A stretch of DNA of 64,000 bases from Hyphomicrobiales bacterium (GTDB lineage Bacteria; Pseudomonadota; Alphaproteobacteria; Rhizobiales; Rhizobiaceae): positions 62,001 through 126,000 of the forward strand of contig UCMT01000001.1 of assembly GCA_900473795.1 (NCBI GenBank). Reading direction: 5' to 3'. Every line of letters begins with the position of its first letter. The first letter of the stretch is position 1. The translations under genes were made by a program, and so were the position numbers. Of the stretch, positions 59,493-64,000 are shown piece after piece. A model generated the notes under the pieces. That model worked only from the letters and a program-made list of their open reading frames with translations, ran no database searches and had not been told where the DNA came from.

Positions 59493-62106
59493 TCCGCTTG
59501 GCAAAATCGACTGCGGCGAGGCAGTGCCGACGCAGGGCAATGGCCACCAGCCCGATGGAGAGATCGCGGTGTTTGGAGAGGTACGACAAGACCTGCTTCT
59601 GAGCCCACCATGCGATGACCCCCAGGGCCACGCCCCCGACAATGGCGAGTATCGAAAAAGCCGGAGCCGGGATTTTCCCGGAAATCGGAAGGAGAAGCAG
59701 TTCCGGCATGAAACGGTGGAGGAGGTAGATGTGAAAACTCGCGGCAGAAACCGGCAGGACGAGCGCTTTCAGTGCGCGTGGGACAGGTAGCCGCGGCAGG
59801 AACAAGAGAAGAGCCAGGACAGGGATTTGCAGGAAATATTTGACCCGGGTGCCGATCCAGACGCTTTCGTAGAACGCAAAGAAGCTGAAGACGATCATGC
59901 CCGCCGCCATCAGCAGCAGCCGCTTGGAGGTCGTATCCGCGAAACCTGCCAGAAAGCCGATCGCGGCGAGATAGAGCATCCACGGCAATGTGAAAATCTG
60001 CCGGTTTCCAATCTGCCAGAGGTCGGGAATGATCAGGCGGGAAAGCAGCGCGACGCCCAGCAGCACCAGTCCCGCCGAGAAAGGTGACCACGCGGCCATT
60101 TTTCGAACGGGTGGAAGGGCAAAGAACCCGGCAAACAGTAAGAGCATCTGGCAATAGGCTTCAACGAACCAATAGAGGTAGGGAAGCATGGTGTGTCGCT
60201 CGGGATCGGCAAAGCCGAAATTCCCGCCCATCACGACCGACGCCCATGGCATCTCGCCCCAGGCAACGGCGTAGCTTGCGACGATGAGATAGTAGGGGAT
60301 CACGACTGGCAGTGCAGAGCGGAGAAGGCGAATGATATCGAACTCCGCAACGGCCCGCCATTGAAAGCGGGCAAGTCCGAAGCCGACAAGCAGGACCATC
60401 GCGGCGGAACCGCCCGGAATCGGCCAGAGCGTCTCGTGCTGCACGACGACGAAGAGGATGGCGAGCGCCCGGATGAGAAGACTGGTCTCCAGTTTGGGCG
60501 CTGTTTCAGTCCGCTTGACTCTGTCGACCAGGTCCGAAATGGAAAGCTTTTCCCAATTCACCGGCGCTTCACCGAGGATGCGCTCCAACGCGATCGACAG
60601 CTGGACGAAGCGCAGCGAATCTCCTCCCAACGACAGAAAACTGTCCCGCGGGCCGACCCGGACCGGGTAAAACAGCTGAGCGAAGACATCCTGGACGGTT
60701 TCTCGCCGGTCGTCGTTCTCCGTGCTCTTTGCGGAAAATTCTGCCGTCAGCCGCCCATAGTCGATCTTGCCGGATGAAAGGCGGGGCAGCGTCGCCCGCG
60801 GCGTGGCGCCGACCTGCAGCAAGGTGAGCCCGCTTGCCGCGGCCAGAATGCGCTTTGCCTCAAGCTCATCGGCAGGACCGGCGCAATAGGCATGGATTGC
60901 CTTGTCATCGCCGATGACCGCCGCGTGAATCCCATGTTTCTCGAGCGCCTGTTCCATCGCATCATGACTGATCCTGAGACCGGCGATCTTCGACATCCGC
61001 TTCAGACGCCCGCAGATGCGAAAAAGCCCCTGTTCGTCCAGCTCGGCGAGATCCCCCGTTTTCAGGCACTCGAGATCGTGGCCGAGGGCCAGTTCGCCGC
61101 GCGAACTCGCATAGCCCATCATGACATTCGGGCCGCGAAAAACGAGTTCCCCGGGCTGCCGCGGCGACAGGATCGGCTGTCCCTTTTCGTCTTCCAGTGT
61201 CAGTGCACCGCCGGGGATTGCGACGCCGATCCGATCCTCGTTGCCCTCAAGCTGATCCGGCGGCACATAGGCCAGCCGCGCCGTGGCTTCCGTCTGGCCG
61301 TACATCGCGAAAAATTCTCCGCCGTCATCGCGCATCAGGCGGTTGTAGCGGCGGATGATATCGGGCGAGAGGCGACCGCCGGCAACCGTCATGAACCGCA
61401 GGCAGGCGGGCCGCTTGTTGCGAAAATCGAAGCTCTCCAGAAGCTCGTAGGAGTAAGGCACCCCTGAAAAATTCGTGCATCCGGCACGTTCCAGCCGTTC
61501 GCAGAACTGCGGATCCGAAATCGGAATTTTCGGGAAATACAGGCTCGCGCCGACGGAAAGGTGCGAGTGCAGCACCGAAAGCCCGTAGCAGTAATGCAGG
61601 GGCAACACCATGCAGCTGCGGTCGGCTGGCGTCAGCCCGAGATATTGTGCAATCGACGCCGCATTTGCGTCAAGGTTCTGGGTTGACAGCCTTACCGCCT
61701 TGGCTCTCCCCGTGCTCCCGGATGTCATGAGCAGAAGTGCCAGATCGGAATGGGGCGCAAGGCCGGCCTCGCCGCGGCCGCGGCGGGACATCTCCCAGCG
61801 CCCGCTTCTCTGGCGCAAGTGGATGTCGGGCGCAAAAGCCTCGTCGATGATCGCGCTTTGCCCGTTATCCGCCGGCGGGACCATGACGGCCGCGTGGCCC
61901 GCCTGAAGCGCTGCGAGATAGCCGATGATGGCGTGCTCGGAATGCGACGCTTCCACCGCAATCAGCATTTTCCCGGGACCGAATGTTGCGGATTTCCGGC
62001 TGACGCGGTCGGCCAGCTCCCGATAGGTGATGGGCTCGCGGTCTGGGAAAAGCAGTGCCGGCGAATCGCCCCAATTTGCCAGCGCGGACGTAAAGAGCGG
62101 TGCCAT
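59446..62106 (-). CDS. Adenylation-carrier-membrane acyltransferase fusion protein
   Basis: 886 residues with three parts. An AMP-forming adenylation domain covers about 1-450, with LLMTSGSTGRAKAVRLS (125-141), MYGQTEATARL (268-278), CLKTGDLAELD (347-357) and the catalytic lysine in LSSGKIDY (Lys447). A carrier domain covers about 465-535, with LSLGGDSLRFVQ where Ser497 would hold phosphopantetheine. An integral membrane acyltransferase-3-like domain covers about 545-850, with about ten hydrophobic helices. The layout suggests activation of an acyl or amino acid, loading onto the carrier, and membrane-embedded transfer to an extracytoplasmic acceptor, like DltA-DltC-DltB in one chain. Substrate and acceptor are unknown. 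No Shine-Dalgarno is seen at the ATG. Confidence 0.82.
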   Translation of the reverse strand: MAPLFTSALANWGDSPALLFPDREPITYRELADRVSRKSATFGPGKMLIAVEASHSEHAIIGYLAALQAGHAAVMVPPADNGQSAIIDEAFAPDIHLRQRSGRWEMSRRGRGEAGLAPHSDLALLLMTSGSTGRAKAVRLSTQNLDANAASIAQYLGLTPADRSCMVLPLHYCYGLSVLHSHLSVGASLYFPKIPISDPQFCERLERAGCTNFSGVPYSYELLESFDFRNKRPACLRFMTVAGGRLSPDIIRRYNRLMRDDGGEFFAMYGQTEATARLAYVPPDQLEGNEDRIGVAIPGGALTLEDEKGQPILSPRQPGELVFRGPNVMMGYASSRGELALGHDLECLKTGDLAELDEQGLFRICGRLKRMSKIAGLRISHDAMEQALEKHGIHAAVIGDDKAIHAYCAGPADELEAKRILAAASGLTLLQVGATPRATLPRLSSGKIDYGRLTAEFSAKSTENDDRRETVQDVFAQLFYPVRVGPRDSFLSLGGDSLRFVQLSIALERILGEAPVNWEKLSISDLVDRVKRTETAPKLETSLLIRALAILFVVVQHETLWPIPGGSAAMVLLVGFGLARFQWRAVAEFDIIRLLRSALPVVIPYYLIVASYAVAWGEMPWASVVMGGNFGFADPERHTMLPYLYWFVEAYCQMLLLFAGFFALPPVRKMAAWSPFSAGLVLLGVALLSRLIIPDLWQIGNRQIFTLPWMLYLAAIGFLAGFADTTSKRLLLMAAGMIVFSFFAFYESVWIGTRVKYFLQIPVLALLLFLPRLPVPRALKALVLPVSAASFHIYLLHRFMPELLLLPISGKIPAPAFSILAIVGGVALGVIAWWAQKQVLSYLSKHRDLSIGLVAIALRRHCLAAVDFAKRISVPTAAPCGGRQDR

Positions 62107-62150
62107 GTAAGCAATCAGTATGGAAAGATTAAGGGAAGTCGGATTTGCTC

Positions 62151-62179
62151 CCTATGAAATGCATGAATGCTATTGTCAA
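62151..62179 (-). promoter_or_regulatory. Candidate promoter of the adenylation-acyltransferase fusion gene
   Basis: On the minus strand TTGACA (62179-62174) is followed after 17 bp by CATAGG (62156-62151), a perfect -35 with a moderate -10. Transcription would begin near 62144, leaving a leader of about 40 nt before the ATG. The region is shared with the divergent ABC transporter gene. Confidence 0.45.
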
Positions 62180-62215
62180 GTTATCGGCGGGCGCATAGGT
62201 GTTTTCGCAGCAACG

Positions 62216-63310
62216 ATGACTTTTGGCGCGTGGGACCGAAAGACGGAGAAGAATGTGATTCCGGCAGCAGAAGATCCGGCGCTCGAACTTCGCAATGTAA
62301 GCCGCAGGTTTGGAAAGACCGCCGCTCTGGACGACGTATCGCTGACGATCGGCTCCGGCGAGATCATCTGTCTCGTTGGCCGTTCCGGCTGCGGAAAATC
62401 GACATTGCTGAGAATGATCGCCGGTGTCGATACAATCGATGCGGGCTGCATTCTGCTGGACGGCGACGAAGTTTCGGGGCCATCGATCTTCGTGGAGCCG
62501 GAGGACCGCAGGATCGGTTTCGTTTTCCAGGACTACGCTCTGTTCCCACATCTGACCGTCGAGCAGAACATCCTGTTCGGCCTCAGGGGTCGCCCGAGAA
62601 ATACTGCGGTGCAGAGGGTCAACGAAATTCTCGGGCATATCGGCATAGAGCATCTGAAGGCCCGATATCCGCATATGCTGTCGGGTGGCGAACAGCAGCG
62701 CGCCGCGCTCGCCCGCGCGCTCGCGCCCCGGCCGGATATCCTGCTGATGGACGAGCCGTTTTCCAACCTGGATCGCGGCCTGCGCGATCGGGTTCGTGAT
62801 GAAACGCTTTCGCTTCTGCGAAGTATCGGGACGACGGTCATCATGGTCACACATGATCCGGAAGAAGCCCTTTCGGCAGGCGACCGCGTTGTCCTGATGC
62901 GGGCCGGCCGGATCGTCCAGACCGGATCGGGCTACGACCTGCACGACCGGCCCGTGAATCCTTATGCCGCCGAGTTTTTCTGCGCCTTCAACAAGGTTCC
63001 GGGCGTCTACCGTGAGGGCTATGTCGAAACGGCGATCGGCCGGTTTGCCCACAGGCTGGATCTCGGCGAAGGCTGCCCCGCCACGCTCTATATCCGCCCG
63101 CAAGGAATTTCGGTGTCGAGCGCGGATGGGCAATTGCGCGGACAAGTGCAGAGCCGCGTTTTCCTTGGCGATGTGGAGCAGCTTGCCGTCAAGGTGGACG
63201 GCCTGGAGCAGCCGCTGCTGGTGAAAACGATGGAGCGTCTGGAAGCCGGGACGGACCTTGTCGGCCTGGTCGTCTCGCCGGAGAGTTGCCTGGCATTTGC
63301 CGCAGCCTGA
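62216..63310 (+). CDS. ABC transporter ATP-binding protein, Fe(III)/FbpC type
   Basis: 364 residues from the ATG at 62216; the start is uncertain because no good ribosome-binding site is visible. Walker A is LVGRSGCGKSTLLRMIAGV, followed by FVFQDYALFPHLTVEQNI, the signature MLSGGEQQRAALARAL, Walker B LLMDEPFSNLDRGLR and the switch histidine in MVTHDPEEALSAGD. The C-terminal regulatory domain resembles FbpC-type iron transporter ATPases. It precedes a ferric-ion binding-protein gene. The permease must lie beyond the window. Confidence 0.85.
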   Translation: MTFGAWDRKTEKNVIPAAEDPALELRNVSRRFGKTAALDDVSLTIGSGEIICLVGRSGCGKSTLLRMIAGVDTIDAGCILLDGDEVSGPSIFVEPEDRRIGFVFQDYALFPHLTVEQNILFGLRGRPRNTAVQRVNEILGHIGIEHLKARYPHMLSGGEQQRAALARALAPRPDILLMDEPFSNLDRGLRDRVRDETLSLLRSIGTTVIMVTHDPEEALSAGDRVVLMRAGRIVQTGSGYDLHDRPVNPYAAEFFCAFNKVPGVYREGYVETAIGRFAHRLDLGEGCPATLYIRPQGISVSSADGQLRGQVQSRVFLGDVEQLAVKVDGLEQPLLVKTMERLEAGTDLVGLVVSPESCLAFAAA

Positions 63311-63406
63311 GGGCCGAGGAGCCTTTACGGTAAACTGCTCTTGCTAAACTTGACCTTGCGCCTCCATTAATGCTCGACAGCACGGCGCAGTTCATCTGGA
63401 GGATAA

Positions 63407-64000
63407 ATGACCATGTCGATCATCGCGAAATCCGCACTGCTTTCGGCGAGCTTGCTGCTCGGCGCGAGCGCTGTGTCGGCGGCGGAACTCAATATCTACA
63501 CCACGCGTGAGCCGGGTCTGGTCCAGCCGCTCTTGGATGCCTTCACGGCTGCCACTGGCACCAAGGTCAACACGGTCTTTCTCAAGGATGGGCTCGTCGA
63601 GCGCGTCGCGGCCGAAGGCGAAAGCTCGCCGGCCGATATCCTGATGACCGTGGATGCCGGCAATCTCGTCGATCTCGTCGAAAAGGGCGTCACCCAACCG
63701 GTCGAGTCCGCTGTTTTGACGCAGTCTATCCCGGAGCAGTTGCGCGATGCGAAAAACAACTGGTTCGCACTCTCCATGCGTGCCCGCGTCGTCTATGCGC
63801 AGAAGGACCTCGATCTCGCAGCCCTCAACTACGAGGATCTGGCCGATCCGAAATGGAAGGGCAAGATCTGCATTCGCTCCGGCCAGCATCCGTATAACAC
63901 CGCGCTCTTTGCCGATTACATCGCCCATCACGGCGCTGAAGCGACGGAGACATGGCTCTCCGGCGTCAAGGACAACCTGGCCCGCAAGGCAGCCGGCGGC
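63407..64000 (+). CDS. fbpA: Fe(III) ABC transporter substrate-binding protein (5' part, cut by window edge)
   Basis: The first 198 residues are visible. The signal peptide is SIIAKSALLSASLLLGASA with cleavage near VSA-AE. The mature protein begins LNIYTTREPGLVQPLLDAF and continues with KVNTVFLKDGLVERVAAEG, ADILMTVDAGNLVDLVEKG and LNYEDLADPKWKGKICIRSG, the pattern of ferric-ion-binding FbpA/AfuA proteins (GLVERV and WKGKIC segments). It delivers iron to the ATPase/permease in the inner membrane. CTGGAGG precedes the ATG at 63407. Confidence 0.9.
   Translation, partial: MTMSIIAKSALLSASLLLGASAVSAAELNIYTTREPGLVQPLLDAFTAATGTKVNTVFLKDGLVERVAAEGESSPADILMTVDAGNLVDLVEKGVTQPVESAVLTQSIPEQLRDAKNNWFALSMRARVVYAQKDLDLAALNYEDLADPKWKGKICIRSGQHPYNTALFADYIAHHGAEATETWLSGVKDNLARKAAGG

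Overview
The window is high-GC alphaproteobacterial DNA, most likely from a Rhizobiaceae member (Ensifer/Sinorhizobium/Rhizobium type). This rests on the BioR-regulated bioBFDAZ operon, the thiCOSGED operon behind a TPP riboswitch, a DmeRF cobalt/nickel system, many TRAP and CUT1 ABC genes, and DUF992/DUF922 proteins. Whether it is chromosome or a chromid/megaplasmid cannot be told from the sequence. No rRNA, tRNA, CRISPR array, intact transposase or origin was recognised.

Region 1-5.2 kb is a minus-strand operon: TRAP transporter dctQ-dctM-dctP, a quinate/shikimate dehydrogenase-like aroE paralogue, and a 3-dehydroshikimate dehydratase-like gene cut by the window edge. A divergent TetR regulator faces it, with a palindromic candidate operator between them. 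It looks like uptake and catabolism of quinate, shikimate or dehydroshikimate. Region 5.2-8.4 kb carries an MFS exporter behind a frameshifted chrB-like gene, then dmeR-dmeF.

Region 8.4-18.1 kb is the accessory, decaying part. Its genes are sparse: a DUF922 predicted protease, a chemoreceptor, a class I aminotransferase, a PhyH-like oxygenase and small secreted proteins. It also holds long gene-free gaps, a 738-bp segment bounded by 95-bp inverted repeats, a DUF1330 gene with an in-frame stop, and a dispersed 90-bp repeat.

Region 18.1-32.5 kb holds an omega-aminotransferase, a DUF992 protein, an acyl-CoA thioesterase, the thiamine operon thiC-O-S-G-E-D (minus strand, behind a TPP riboswitch), and bioR with bioB-F-D-A-Z. 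Candidate BioR boxes lie before bioR, twice before bioB, and once inside the bioB coding region. Region 32.5-44.7 kb is a valine/isoleucine catabolic operon: SDR dehydrogenase, thiolase, acyl-CoA dehydrogenase, all four subunits of branched-chain keto acid dehydrogenase, 3-hydroxyisobutyryl-CoA hydrolase, 3-hydroxyisobutyrate dehydrogenase and enoyl-CoA hydratase. A divergent AraC-type regulator faces it. The dehydrogenase needs TPP, so the neighbouring thiamine genes may be functionally relevant.

Region 45-59.5 kb is a sugar-type catabolic cluster: Gfo/Idh oxidoreductase, a complete CUT1 ABC transporter, two M81 (MlrC-like) metallopeptidase paralogues, an NTF2-like protein, RidA, an RpiR regulator, an SDR, a GH20 beta-N-acetylhexosaminidase and an MFS transporter. 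Similar inverted repeats (TGAAA-N4/5-TTTCA) at two of its promoters suggest control by the RpiR protein; its substrate is unknown. Region 59.4-64 kb has an 886-residue fusion of an adenylation domain, a carrier domain and a membrane acyltransferase, divergent from an Fe(III)-type ABC transporter (ATPase, then a binding protein cut by the window end). The fusion protein and the M81/GH20 cluster are the best candidates for undescribed biology here.
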